In this document: piece after piece, positions 1-7,970 of the stretch
Position numbering within the stretch: the first letter of the stretch is position 1
Layout: the number at the start of each line of letters is the position of its first letter
Source of the DNA: Planctomycetota bacterium
Lineage (GTDB): Bacteria > Planctomycetota > Planctomycetia > Pirellulales > Pirellulaceae
Assembly: GCA_026692885.1 (NCBI GenBank)
Contig: JAPLNJ010000536.1
Location: 1-10,631, forward strand
Direction: 5' to 3'
Length of the DNA: 10,631 nucleotides
Translations under genes and position numbers: made by a program
The notes under the pieces: generated by a model
Told to the model about the DNA's origin: nothing
The model's database searches: none
The model's input: the letters and a program-made list of their open reading frames with translations, nothing else

Positions 1-303
1 GTTCACGATTTCAAGTGATCTCACCGGCCTTGGCAAGCCTGTTCGTTCTTGTCTGTACTGCCCAACCGGGGTGGCTGTTGTTGCTCGACTCATTCTTGGG
101 ATCCAGCCGGCAGCGGCCATTCTTCAGCACATCGCACGTAAACCGACCGAAGGGACGCACGAGGTGGGTTGCCAGTGTCGGGGGATTTGTGGCGGTGTGG
201 GGTGTGGCGGGGGGCGGTGCCTCGGCCGGCGTCGGATTGCTTTGACGCAACGACGAATTGTCACCAAACCGCCCTTCTTGTTTACACCCGAGGAAACTAC
301 CAC
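1..303. other. Non-coding leader region upstream of the nuclease gene
   Basis: About 300 bases without a convincing gene. Weak open frames exist on both strands, including a GTG-started 76-codon frame at 15-245 with a hydrophobic first half, but none has a ribosome binding site or a recognisable protein pattern. The region presumably carries the promoter and leader of the nuclease gene. A TTGACG hexamer at 242-247 has no matching -10 box at the usual distance, so no promoter is called. Confidence 0.5.
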
Positions 304-1185
304 ATGCCCGCCGTACTTGATCCCGAACGATCGGCACAGCCTCGTTCACGCCCAGTCACTTCGACTCGGCCGCACTGGTCGTATTCCCAGATCAGCCAGT
401 TCCTGCGGTGCCACCTGTCCTACTACTTCGAACGGATCCTGAAGCTGGAAAGGCCCTGCCTCCCGGCCAGTATGGTTCTCGGCAGTTCGGTCCACGAAGC
501 GTTGGCCGCATACCACCAGTGCCTGCAGGCGAAAAAGCCGGTTCCGGCAGGCCGCGTTCAAGGGGCGTTCCTGAACGCCTGGCACGCCAGCGAGGACCGA
601 CAGCCCATCCAGTTCAAGGACAAGGACACCCGCGACGATGTGTTGGCCCAAGGCATCGGCCTCCTGGAGTTGTACCTGCAGGAGCCACCTCCCCAGGACA
701 TTGTGGTCATCGAGGAGTCGATGATGGTTCCGCTGTTCACCAGCAGGGGCAAGTGCCTTGGAAAGCCGCTGATAGCCGTGGTGGATCTGTTGCATCGGGA
801 TCAGCACGGGCTGCTCGTCTCCGAATTCAAGACCAGCGGACGTCGGTACTCCGAGCTCGAGACGGAAATGGCCTTGCAGGCCGTCACCTACACCCACGCG
901 GTCCGCGAGCGGTATGACGAGAAGCCGGGAGTCCGGTACGTGGTCCTGGTCAAGACGAAGAAGCCCCAGGTGCACTACCTGGATACCGTCAGGACCGAGT
1001 CCGACATCAATCGCTTGGGCGACGTGGTGCAGACGATCGAACGGGCAATCCAGGCCGAGGCGTTCTACCCGGTCGAGACCATGATGAACTGCTCAGGCTG
1101 TTCATTCTACCGCCAGTTCCGTGAATGGAGGGGTACTTCCAGCAGAAGTGGCCACGAAAACGAACAAAGGGAGGCCGCATGCTGA
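304..1185 (+). CDS. PD-(D/E)XK nuclease family protein (RecB/Cas4-like)
   Basis: A 293-residue protein with the hallmarks of the RecB-like PD-(D/E)XK nuclease family (PDDEXK_1 type): metal-dependent DNA cleavage, probably in DNA repair or processing in the cytoplasm. In order: an N-terminal SYSQISQFLRC segment with Cys36, which in relatives ligates an iron-sulfur cluster; GSSVHEAL with His64; the catalytic core Asp161 ... Glu174-Phe-Lys176; QAVTY with Gln192 and Tyr196; and a C-terminal Cys263-x-x-Cys266 pair. The ATG at 304 is chosen because GAGGA lies 9 bases upstream and homology-like sequence begins soon after; an earlier in-frame ATG at 169 would add 45 unlikely residues. Relatives usually have a fourth cluster cysteine about six residues after the pair; here that place is Phe272 (TTC). 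There is no cas1/cas2 or helicase next to it, so a CRISPR role is not supported. Family call is firm, exact role unknown. Confidence 0.85.
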   Translation: MPAVLDPERSAQPRSRPVTSTRPHWSYSQISQFLRCHLSYYFERILKLERPCLPASMVLGSSVHEALAAYHQCLQAKKPVPAGRVQGAFLNAWHASEDRQPIQFKDKDTRDDVLAQGIGLLELYLQEPPPQDIVVIEESMMVPLFTSRGKCLGKPLIAVVDLLHRDQHGLLVSEFKTSGRRYSELETEMALQAVTYTHAVRERYDEKPGVRYVVLVKTKKPQVHYLDTVRTESDINRLGDVVQTIERAIQAEAFYPVETMMNCSGCSFYRQFREWRGTSSRSGHENEQREAAC

Positions 1186-1397
1186 CGGAGCTTTACGGCA
1201 AGGGCGGTCGAGTCTGCAGGGATGCCCGAAAAGGGTATATTCGCTGCAGGCTGATCGTTCGCCCAACGCGTTGGGTTTTGCCAGCTTGCGCGGCACGGAA
1301 GTGGACGACGCGAGCGAAAGAACCGGGCCGGATGCTGTTCTTCTCACCAAGCGTCTTTCCGCCGCCGTTGAAAGACTTATCGCATCACTTCATGTGA
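1179..1397 (+). CDS. Possible small ORF coupled to the nuclease gene
   Basis: A 72-codon frame whose ATG overlaps the nuclease stop codon (ATGCTGA), with a strong GGGAGG ribosome binding sequence 5 bases before it. This is the classic arrangement of translational coupling. The product starts MLTELYGKGGRVCRDARKG, is rich in Arg/Lys and has three cysteines, two of them in the first third. I do not recognise it, and its second half looks unlike a folded protein. It may be a real small protein, the remains of a longer downstream gene truncated near the 3' end of the glycosidase gene, or chance. The overlap and ribosome binding site are seen; everything else is inference. Confidence 0.3.
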   Translation: MLTELYGKGGRVCRDARKGYIRCRLIVRPTRWVLPACAARKWTTRAKEPGRMLFFSPSVFPPPLKDLSHHFM

Positions 1398-1463
1398 TCA
1401 CTGATGTCAGACGAGGCACAATAAGTGCCGGGCCAGCCCCCTTTTCGCGGCAAACCGTGCGTT

Positions 1464-3656
1464 TCATTCGGCTTTGGTGGCTGCGGTGATCGCCAGCAGC
1501 GCCGGCGTGCCGTAACGGCTTCCCTGGTCGCCGTACTCCAGGTCGATTGTGGCGATCGCCACCTTGGGCCGCGGGTTGTTCCAGGTGAACTGATAGACGA
1601 CCGCCTGCTCCTCCGACTTCTGCGTCGGGAAGGGAGCTGCCCAGGCCAGGGCCGCGGTCTTCAAGCCGGCGGGGTCTTTACTCAACCAATGGTCGGCCCC
1701 CTCGCCGTAGAGCACCGGAACTTCGGCACGCTCGCCGTCGGCGTAATGGACCACGTACTTGAACAGCACGGGCGTGGGATCGGTGGGCCGACCGCGCTGC
1801 CATTGGCCCGTGCGGTTGAAGGTGTGCAGGAAGAAGAGGACGTCCGCCTTACAGTTCGCCCTCAGTCCTGGAACGGCTTTCGGGAGTTGTCCCCGCGCGC
1901 CCGGTCCGGCCAACATCACGCACGAGGGCAGGCCCCAGGCCATGAGCCAACCGCCAGCCGCAGTGAATGCCTTGACACGATCCGCCGCGCCGGCCAGGGT
2001 CTTGAGGTTCTCCGGAGTGGCGTCGAAGACAACGATCTGGTGCTGGCCGTCGCCCAGAGTGGCCAACAGATCGCCGGCCGCATCGAACTTCAGCCCGGAA
2101 TCGGTCAGGAGTTTCAGCGCGGGGCTCTTGGGGTCCATCACCACGACCGTGTTCTTTTGCACCAGCGCGTAGCGCTCGCCGTAGAGCAGCAGGTTGTCGA
2201 ACAGCCGTTGGGCGACCGGGTCCGTGGCCAGCTTCTCGCCCACCACCATCTGGCACAGGACCAGCAGGCCCTCGTTGACCGGGCACTCGGCGATGGCCGA
2301 GCTGCCGAGCTGCTCGTCGCAATGGGCCAACGAGACCGCGCCGCGCGTGGCTTTCTTATAGACGTTGCGATACACCACGTGATCGCCCGACCAGGTGAAG
2401 AAATCCGGCTGATCGAGGCCCGCGAACAAGGGATGCTCCGGGTTCTCCAGGAAGGCCACGCGCCCCACGTAGTCCGTGGGCGTCAGGTCGGCAGGCAGGG
2501 CCTGGAAGTGCAGCGAATGCGTCTGCTCGAGCACCAGCACCCGCACGCCGCGCGAAGCCAGGGCCAGCCAGCGCGGGTCGGTGGCGTCGCGAGCCAAAAG
2601 GGCGTCCTTGCCCACCAGCACCATGCGGGCCTGGGCGGGCACCTCGGCCACGCTCGTCACCTCGGTGAATGCGATGCCGCGGGCCTGCAAGCGGGCTTTG
2701 GCCGCCCCGTGCGGATCGAGGACCGCCAATTGACCGGCGCTGAGCGACGGCTTCGCAACACTGTCGGGAGGGAGGACCGCCACATTCTTGACCTCGCGGA
2801 ATACCTCCTTGCCTCCTCGGCTGCAAGTGAGGATAAATTGCCCGGCTGTGCGTTGGGACACGCGCGGCACCGCGACCGAAATCTGGACCTTCTCGTGTTG
2901 GCCTGGGGCGAGCTGATAGACCTTTTGCTGGCCCGCCACGGGCCGGTCGCCCAGACGCAGTTGCCAGGCCATCTCAATCGGGTCGCTCAGGTGCGTATCG
3001 TTGAACACTTTGAGCGTGCGGGGCACGACGCTGCCACCGCCGAACGTCCAGTTCCACTGGCGGCAGAACACGCAGACCGGCTTCCACGAGTTGAAGTGCA
3101 GGTCAGTCGACTCCTCGGAATTGAAGCAGAAATGGTGCGCCGCCACGCCGTGCCAGCGGTGCCCCTCGGCGATCATCTTCGCGATCAGCCCGGCTCCCAA
3201 CCGTGTGGCCGGCCCCCAACCGGTGAAGCAGCCCTCGCCCGCAAACTGGCTGAAAGCCGCCGGGCTGTTGCCGCGCACGTAGAACGCTTCGCCCATGAAA
3301 ATGGGCCGCTCGGGCACTAGACGCCAGGGCACGATACCCCAAGCCACCAACGGCTTCTCGTGGGCCTGATACGCCTTAGCCAACGTGTAGGCCTCGTCCG
3401 GGTAGTCACGCCAGAAACTCTCCTGGTAATGGACCCCGTTGACCGGCAAGGACTCGTCCAGCAGGCAATTCCCGCCGTCGACCATTACCGGCCGCGTGGG
3501 ATCGATTGCCATGACCGCCTGAGCGGCCCGCGTGATCTGGGGCTCGACAGTCTTCGATAGGCCCAGGTTTCGCGAATTGATGAAGGTGATCTCATTCTCA
3601 ATGGACCAGATGAGGACCGACGGGTGGTTACGCAGCTTCTTGACCTCGGCCGTCAA
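1464..3656 (-). CDS. Glycoside hydrolase family 2, C-terminal part (catalytic half and C-terminal modules; frame-separated)
   Basis: The downstream part of a split GH2 enzyme; the ORF is 730 residues counting from a TTG at 3656. It opens with ADWIEQLTAEVKK just before that TTG and then NHPSVLIWSIENE, the GH2 acid/base motif, with Glu22 in fragment numbering. IFMGEAFYV carries the likely nucleophile Glu123, so both catalytic glutamates survive. After the rest of the TIM barrel (to about residue 220) come a beta-sandwich stretch and a glutamine-amidotransferase-like alpha/beta module (about 330-510, with LVGKDALL and NPEHPLFAGLD). A second, smaller alpha/beta unit (about 520-590) and a C-terminal sandwich ending YGTPALLAITAA follow. 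The enzyme would hydrolyse beta-galactoside- or beta-glucuronide-type linkages outside the cytoplasm; the substrate cannot be told. As it stands this part lacks a signal peptide, the sugar-binding and immunoglobulin-like domains and the first barrel strands, so it is probably inactive. The TTG is unlikely to be a real start. Confidence 0.75.
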   Translation of the reverse strand: MTAEVKKLRNHPSVLIWSIENEITFINSRNLGLSKTVEPQITRAAQAVMAIDPTRPVMVDGGNCLLDESLPVNGVHYQESFWRDYPDEAYTLAKAYQAHEKPLVAWGIVPWRLVPERPIFMGEAFYVRGNSPAAFSQFAGEGCFTGWGPATRLGAGLIAKMIAEGHRWHGVAAHHFCFNSEESTDLHFNSWKPVCVFCRQWNWTFGGGSVVPRTLKVFNDTHLSDPIEMAWQLRLGDRPVAGQQKVYQLAPGQHEKVQISVAVPRVSQRTAGQFILTCSRGGKEVFREVKNVAVLPPDSVAKPSLSAGQLAVLDPHGAAKARLQARGIAFTEVTSVAEVPAQARMVLVGKDALLARDATDPRWLALASRGVRVLVLEQTHSLHFQALPADLTPTDYVGRVAFLENPEHPLFAGLDQPDFFTWSGDHVVYRNVYKKATRGAVSLAHCDEQLGSSAIAECPVNEGLLVLCQMVVGEKLATDPVAQRLFDNLLLYGERYALVQKNTVVVMDPKSPALKLLTDSGLKFDAAGDLLATLGDGQHQIVVFDATPENLKTLAGAADRVKAFTAAGGWLMAWGLPSCVMLAGPGARGQLPKAVPGLRANCKADVLFFLHTFNRTGQWQRGRPTDPTPVLFKYVVHYADGERAEVPVLYGEGADHWLSKDPAGLKTAALAWAAPFPTQKSEEQAVVYQFTWNNPRPKVAIATIDLEYGDQGSRYGTPALLAITAATKAE

Positions 3657-4891
3657 TTGCTCGATCCAGTCTGCCAGCCGATGGGGAAATCATAGAACTG
3701 CTCGACCCAATTCTTGGTGTCCATCCACTCGACGGGCACGTTGAACGACAAGCGGCAGCTCTTGCCCGACTTCTTCTCGCTGAAAGCGTAGTACGTATCC
3801 TTGATGACCACGCAAATCTCGTTGGCCTGACCCGGCCGTACCGCACTCGTCACATCGCAGTCCCATTCCGCGAAAGGGGCCTTGGTCCAGCCGCAGAACT
3901 GGCCGTTCACATGGACGCTGGCGATCAAGCTCAGCGACGGGAATCGCAGGAAGAACGAACGGCTGGCGAGCCCCGCGGGCACATTCACCCGCGTCCGGTA
4001 GACCATCCGATGGCAGAACCGCAACTGGGGCTTCACTTCGAACTTGTTGCCCGGCACGGCGATCGCCATCCAGCGGGCCGTGGCCGCGTCGGGCAGGACC
4101 TTGGTCGGGCCAGTGCGGTCGACTACCTCCTGCTCGTCGTAGCGGCAGACCTGCCACAAGCCGGCGAGTGGGGCCTCGATCCGCTCCTCGGGCCGTACGC
4201 CTGCGGGAACATCGAAGACCACCGCGGCGGCCTTACGGTCTTCGTCGGTCTGCCAGTCGGCGTCGGGCTTGAAAGCGCCGTCGGGGCGAAACTGGCCCTG
4301 ATACAGGCACAAACAGTCGGACACGTACAGTATCTTCTCGGCCTTCTTGACGACCACTTCCTGCGGCTTACCATCGGCACCGGCTTGCTGCTTCTTCTCT
4401 TCTTTGAACAGCGGCAGAGGACGAATCTGCAGCGTGTGCCGGCCGCCGGAGAGCTGCATATCGCCCAGCTTGATCCACGCCACTTCGCACCAGAGGGCCA
4501 TCTCGACCAGGTCGCAGGTGAGCATGTCTGGCGTGATCGTCTGCCATTTTCCCTGGTCGATGCGCCACTCGAACGGCGACCGGGCGCCTTCCAGGCCGAT
4601 GCGGTTCCACACTTCGTACGGGCCGGCTTGCGTGACCGAAAAATCGTACTCCAGCAGTCCGCCGTCCTGGGGCCATTTCTTGGCGATTTCCTCCGCGTCC
4701 CGAGCCACTTTGAGCCATTTCTGACCGGACAGCCGTGCATCGCCGGCATATTCATCGGTCTTCACCTCGACGTTGGCCCGCGTGGGTTGTTCGCTTTCCA
4801 GCCAAACGTATTTTTCCTCCGCGGAAACAGCGGGAAGAAAGACCGACATCAAGCTGGGCAGCGCCCACAGACAAATCCATCGCGGCGACAT
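3653..4891 (-). CDS. Glycoside hydrolase family 2, N-terminal part (signal peptide, binding module, sugar-binding domain; truncated)
   Basis: The upstream part of the split GH2 enzyme, 412 residues. Start at 4891 is chosen over an ATG at 4975 because AGGAG sits 7 bases before it and a signal peptide follows directly (MSPRWICLWALPSLMSVFLP, likely cut after AVSA). Residues about 27-220 look like a carbohydrate-binding beta-sandwich (EYDFSVTQAGPYEVWNRIG; SGGRHTLQIRPLPLF). Residues about 240-405 are the GH2 N-terminal sugar-binding jelly roll (WMAIAVPGNKF, HRMVYRTRVNVP, SVHVNGQFCGWTKAPFAEWD). Reading then leaves the family after FYDFPIGW and stops seven codons later. The catalytic part continues in another frame at once, but roughly 200-300 residues expected between the two parts are absent. 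It is therefore a pseudogene half, or one side of an assembly junction. It is transcribed away from the esterase genes. Confidence 0.78.
   Translation of the reverse strand: MSPRWICLWALPSLMSVFLPAVSAEEKYVWLESEQPTRANVEVKTDEYAGDARLSGQKWLKVARDAEEIAKKWPQDGGLLEYDFSVTQAGPYEVWNRIGLEGARSPFEWRIDQGKWQTITPDMLTCDLVEMALWCEVAWIKLGDMQLSGGRHTLQIRPLPLFKEEKKQQAGADGKPQEVVVKKAEKILYVSDCLCLYQGQFRPDGAFKPDADWQTDEDRKAAAVVFDVPAGVRPEERIEAPLAGLWQVCRYDEQEVVDRTGPTKVLPDAATARWMAIAVPGNKFEVKPQLRFCHRMVYRTRVNVPAGLASRSFFLRFPSLSLIASVHVNGQFCGWTKAPFAEWDCDVTSAVRPGQANEICVVIKDTYYAFSEKKSGKSCRLSFNVPVEWMDTKNWVEQFYDFPIGWQTGSSN
3655..3692 (-). other. Deletion and frame-change junction inside the GH2 gene
   Basis: On the minus strand, frame 1 reads FYDFPIGWQTGSSN and then stops. 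Frame 2 has a stop at the same place and opens to read HRLADWIEQLTAEVKK. A simple indel could join W to ADWIEQL, but the neighbouring pieces do not belong side by side in GH2 enzymes. The end of the first jelly roll, the immunoglobulin-like domain and the first barrel strands should separate them. The junction therefore marks loss of several hundred bases plus a change of frame. Confidence 0.7.
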
Positions 4892-4898
4892 GCGGCTA

Positions 4899-4903
4899 CT
4901 CCT
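4899..4903 (-). promoter_or_regulatory. Ribosome binding site deciding the GH2 start
   Basis: AGGAG on the minus strand, 7 bases before the ATG at 4891. It supports that start over the in-frame ATG at 4975. Confidence 0.65.
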
Positions 4904-4913
4904 GGAATGATAG

Positions 4914-5153
4914 GGAGAAATAAGTGAGCGGAATGGCGCTAGCCACCGGTTCCCGATTGCCCGGATTGGCTGCAATACCGGCGGCTACTGGTCGGATGTC
5001 CGGACGAACGTTCCCGGTCAACAACATGGCACATGCGTTGGCATTGTCGAGAAGGCCCAGGGCGAAGACATCCGCTTCACCGACAGCCGCGGGAGTATCC
5101 TCGCCTATCAGATCGAGGAATGGGACGCTGCCAAGGGAACGGCCAACATCTGG
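4914..5153 (+). pseudogene. In-frame 5' extension of the LamG/SASA gene without a start codon (DUF2341 remnant)
   Basis: The frame of the downstream esterase gene stays open back to a TAG at 4911 and contains no ATG, GTG or TTG. Its last 35 codons read like the DUF2341 domain that normally precedes LamG in such proteins (KAQGEDIRFTDSRGS, LAYQIEEWDAAKGTANIW), running straight into residue 1 of the annotated ORF. Further upstream (GCNTGGYWSDVRTNVPG) the resemblance is lost. The true start and signal peptide of the gene are therefore missing or replaced. This stretch also contains the divergent promoter region of the GH2 gene; no clear -35/-10 pair is visible. Confidence 0.6.
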
Positions 5154-7949
5154 ATGAAGATCCCGGTGATCAAGGGCAACTCGCGGCAGGAAATCAAGCT
5201 GTACTGGGGCAAACCGGACGCCGCGTCCGAATCCAATGGCCGGGCGGTCTTCAATGCCGATAACGGCTACGCGAGCGTCCTGCACCTGGACGAGACGCTG
5301 AAGGACGAGGTCGGCACGGTCAAGCCGGTGGATGCAGGCACGACGGTCGTTGCGGGAGTCATCGGCAAAGGCCGGCATTTCGTCCCGGGCAAGGGGATCA
5401 ACGGCGGCGACCATATCACAGCCTATCCCTACAGCGACATGCCCTTCACCTCCGAAGCCTGGTTTCGGCCTGCGGCAGCAGGCGCAGCGGCCTTTGGTTG
5501 GGGGCGGTATGCCACACGCTACAACGGCAAAACCGGTGATGGCAATGAAGTCGTGATCAACTTCGGATCCCCGCCGAGCATCTCGTGGTCGTCGGATGGT
5601 CCCGGCGGCGTGGCGGCCGCCACCACGCCGGTTCTGGACCACTGGTACCACGTAGTCGCGACGTATTCCGACGGGACCAGCCGAATCTACGTGAACGGCA
5701 AGCCGGAAGGCAGCAACCATCGCAAGGCGGCCATGTCGCTGATGAATGACGTCGGCATGACCCTTGGCGGCCTGCGGGGCAGCTTCCAGTTCGCGGGCGA
5801 CATCGACGAGGCACGGGTCTCGTGGGTCGCCCGTTCCGCCGACTGGATCAAGTTGGAATACGAGAACCAGAAGGCCCAGCAGACCCTGGTCGGCTCCTTG
5901 GTGCAGCCGGGCAATGCGTTCTCGGTCTCCCCTGAGAAGATCGAGGTTCTGGAGGGCGAAAGCGTGACCCTCACCGCCCAGGCCGGCGGCGCCCAGAAGG
6001 TGTATTGGATCCTCGCGCGAGGCGGCACGGAAGCAGTCGTCGCCGTGGACCAAGCTTCGTACACCCTGGATGCCGGGCGCGTGGTGGCCGACACGTCGTT
6101 TATCCTTCAGTTCAAGGCCGTGTATGCCAATGAAGTGAAGACCAGGAACATCCCCGTAACGGTCAAGGAGGAGATCCCCGAGCCGGCGTTTACTCTGCGG
6201 GCGCCCGCGACATGGAACGGCCGGGACACCGTCGAAGTGGTACCCCAGATCACCAATCTCGCGGCCATGCAGGCCAAAGGCGCGGGAGAATTGCATTACG
6301 CCTGGACTGTCTCTGGCGGGGCCGTGATCAAGGACGTGGCCGTCGACAGACTGCTCCTCAAGCGATCACAATGCAGCGGCAAGATCACTGTCAAGCTAGC
6401 GCTCCATAACGGCGGCGCGGAGATCACCGCCGCCACGTCGATCATGGTGACGGAGCCGAAGAGCGATCCCTGGGTGGAACACACTCCCGCCAAGGACGAG
6501 AAACCCGAGGACAACCAATTCTACGCCCGCGACGACAAGAACGAGGGGACGCTCTATTACAACGGCACTTTGGACCAGACCGCGGATTCTGTATTTCTCA
6601 GACTCCATGCCGACGACAAGCTCATCGCCACCGAGCGCCAGAAGCTCGCCGCGGACAAGGCCTACGCCTTCACGGTCAAGCTCAAGCCGGGTTTGATCAA
6701 GTACAAGGTGGAATTCGGCGTCCAGGCCGGCGGCGCCGAAACGGTGCTGAAGACCGCCAGCAACCTCGTCTGCGGCGACGCCTACATCATCGACGGCCAA
6801 TCCAATGCCGAGGCCACGGGGCCGAATAACGGTCCGACGGAAGATCCGGTCGCGCCCATCAACAATTGGATCCGCAGTTACGGCAATCAGCATCAGGGGA
6901 CGACCAAGGGTGGGTGGGGCAACGCCGTCCGAACGCACATCTGGGGCCGGCCGAATTATGGAGACCACCAGATCGGCGCTTGGGGGATGGTGCTCGCCAA
7001 GAACCTGGTTGAGAAGTACCGGATTCCCCTTTGCATCCTCAACGGCGCCTACGGCGGCACCCCCATTTTCCAGCACCAGCCGAATCCGGCCGATCACTAC
7101 GACACGAGCGGCGACTTCTACCAGAACCCGTACAAGATCTACGGCTGCCTGCTGACGCGCGTGACGGCTGCCAAGCTGACGCACGGCATTCGCGGCGTGC
7201 TCTGGCACCAGGGCGAGAACGATAGCGGCTCGGGGGCACCCACTGGTGACTGGAATTACAAGTCGTATCAGCAGTACTTCGTGGACATGTCGGCCGCCTG
7301 GAAACAGGACTATCCCAACATCCGGCATTACTACGTCTTCCAAGTCTGGCCGCTGCCCTGCAGCATGGGCCCCAAGGACGACCAGATCCGCGAGGCACAG
7401 CGGACCCTGCCGAGTCTCTATTCCAACCTACGGAACATGTCCACCGTGGGCGCCGCCTCCGAACACGCCGGTCGCGGGGCGTGCCATTTCGACCCGGAAG
7501 GCTATGCGCAGTTTGCGAGGTTCATGAGTCCCCTGGTGGAGCAGGACAACTATGGGCTGGTCCCGCGGCAGGCGGTCACCGCGCCGAACCTCCGCCGGGC
7601 GAGGTTCACCAGTGCCGCTCAGGATGAGATCGCGATGGACTTCGGCCAGCCCATGGCCTGGAAGGATGAGGTGAAACGCTCCCTTTATCTCGATGGCAGC
7701 GTGGCGCCAATCAGCGCCGGCTCGGTGTCTGGAAGCGTCATCACGCTGAAGCTGACGGCGCCTTCGAGCGCGAAGATCATCACCTATCTGACCGGGCGGG
7801 ACTGGGACGGAAAGCGCTCGCACCTGCTCTTCGGCGCCAATGGCATCGCCGCGCTGACGTTCTGCGACGTCGAGATTGTACCCTCGGCCGCGGCAGATGA
7901 TCTGAAGAACTGGACCTGGCCGGGAAATACGGGGAAAGCGAATGAGTGA
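5154..7949 (+). CDS. LamG-domain carbohydrate esterase (sialate O-acetylesterase/SASA family), 5' end lost
   Basis: The open frame gives 931 residues from the only available ATG, but DUF2341-like sequence continues in frame upstream, so this ATG is probably internal. Domains in order: end of DUF2341 (1-40), a LamG/concanavalin-like fold (about 40-215, ending GDIDEARVSWVARSADWIKLEYENQ), two immunoglobulin-like units (about 230-435), then a SASA-type esterase (about 445-920). The esterase keeps its motifs: nucleophile Ser550 in IIDGQSN, the WHQGEND block at 684-690, and the catalytic His778 in GACHFDPEGY. It ends with the usual NGIAALTFCDVEI. Such enzymes remove acetyl groups from sugars; here this would help glycosidases act on acetylated polysaccharide outside the cytoplasm. 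No signal peptide remains. It is divergent from the GH2 gene. The frame continues past the TGA at 7947 into the next ORF. Confidence 0.82.
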   Translation: MKIPVIKGNSRQEIKLYWGKPDAASESNGRAVFNADNGYASVLHLDETLKDEVGTVKPVDAGTTVVAGVIGKGRHFVPGKGINGGDHITAYPYSDMPFTSEAWFRPAAAGAAAFGWGRYATRYNGKTGDGNEVVINFGSPPSISWSSDGPGGVAAATTPVLDHWYHVVATYSDGTSRIYVNGKPEGSNHRKAAMSLMNDVGMTLGGLRGSFQFAGDIDEARVSWVARSADWIKLEYENQKAQQTLVGSLVQPGNAFSVSPEKIEVLEGESVTLTAQAGGAQKVYWILARGGTEAVVAVDQASYTLDAGRVVADTSFILQFKAVYANEVKTRNIPVTVKEEIPEPAFTLRAPATWNGRDTVEVVPQITNLAAMQAKGAGELHYAWTVSGGAVIKDVAVDRLLLKRSQCSGKITVKLALHNGGAEITAATSIMVTEPKSDPWVEHTPAKDEKPEDNQFYARDDKNEGTLYYNGTLDQTADSVFLRLHADDKLIATERQKLAADKAYAFTVKLKPGLIKYKVEFGVQAGGAETVLKTASNLVCGDAYIIDGQSNAEATGPNNGPTEDPVAPINNWIRSYGNQHQGTTKGGWGNAVRTHIWGRPNYGDHQIGAWGMVLAKNLVEKYRIPLCILNGAYGGTPIFQHQPNPADHYDTSGDFYQNPYKIYGCLLTRVTAAKLTHGIRGVLWHQGENDSGSGAPTGDWNYKSYQQYFVDMSAAWKQDYPNIRHYYVFQVWPLPCSMGPKDDQIREAQRTLPSLYSNLRNMSTVGAASEHAGRGACHFDPEGYAQFARFMSPLVEQDNYGLVPRQAVTAPNLRRARFTSAAQDEIAMDFGQPMAWKDEVKRSLYLDGSVAPISAGSVSGSVITLKLTAPSSAKIITYLTGRDWDGKRSHLLFGANGIAALTFCDVEIVPSAAADDLKNWTWPGNTGKANE
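5421..5681 (+). repeat. LamG-coding repeat, copy 1 (of 2)
   Basis: These 261 bases, coding residues 90-176 of the LamG/SASA protein, recur at 9689-9946 in the same orientation. Counting by eye there are 11 substitutions and one 3-base deletion, giving about 95.7% identity over 258 aligned bases. Confidence 0.9.
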
Positions 7950-7970
7950 GACGTCAAGGAGAACGTGCTG

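Noticed and set aside
15..245. Small hydrophobic protein at the window start
   Set aside because: GTG start without a ribosome binding site; the second half is Gly-rich translation of a G-rich stretch.
304..1185. Nuclease as a CRISPR Cas4
   Set aside because: No cas1, cas2 or repeat-spacer array in the window; the family is also common outside CRISPR.
1384..1429. Two small hairpins (ATCAC-TTCAT-GTGAT and GGCAC-AATAA-GTGCC) as terminators between the nuclease and GH2 genes
   Set aside because: Stems are only 5 bp and neither is followed by a T-run on either strand; possible but not supported.
1425..3320. 631-residue plus-strand frame
   Set aside because: It lies antisense to the GH2 catalytic part, reads as an Arg/Gly/His-rich chain without domains, and reflects the GC-rich codon pattern of the real gene.
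3911..4927. 338-residue plus-strand frame
   Set aside because: Antisense shadow of the GH2 N-terminal part, whose signal peptide and jelly roll are clear on the other strand.
4896..6296. 466-residue minus-strand frame and others at 6396-7343 and 7428-8699
   Set aside because: All are antisense to the LamG, SASA and discoidin-like coding sequence, which carries recognised motifs.
7947..7949. TGA as a selenocysteine codon
   Set aside because: The surrounding protein is an esterase linker with no redox motif, and I see no convincing stem-loop just downstream.
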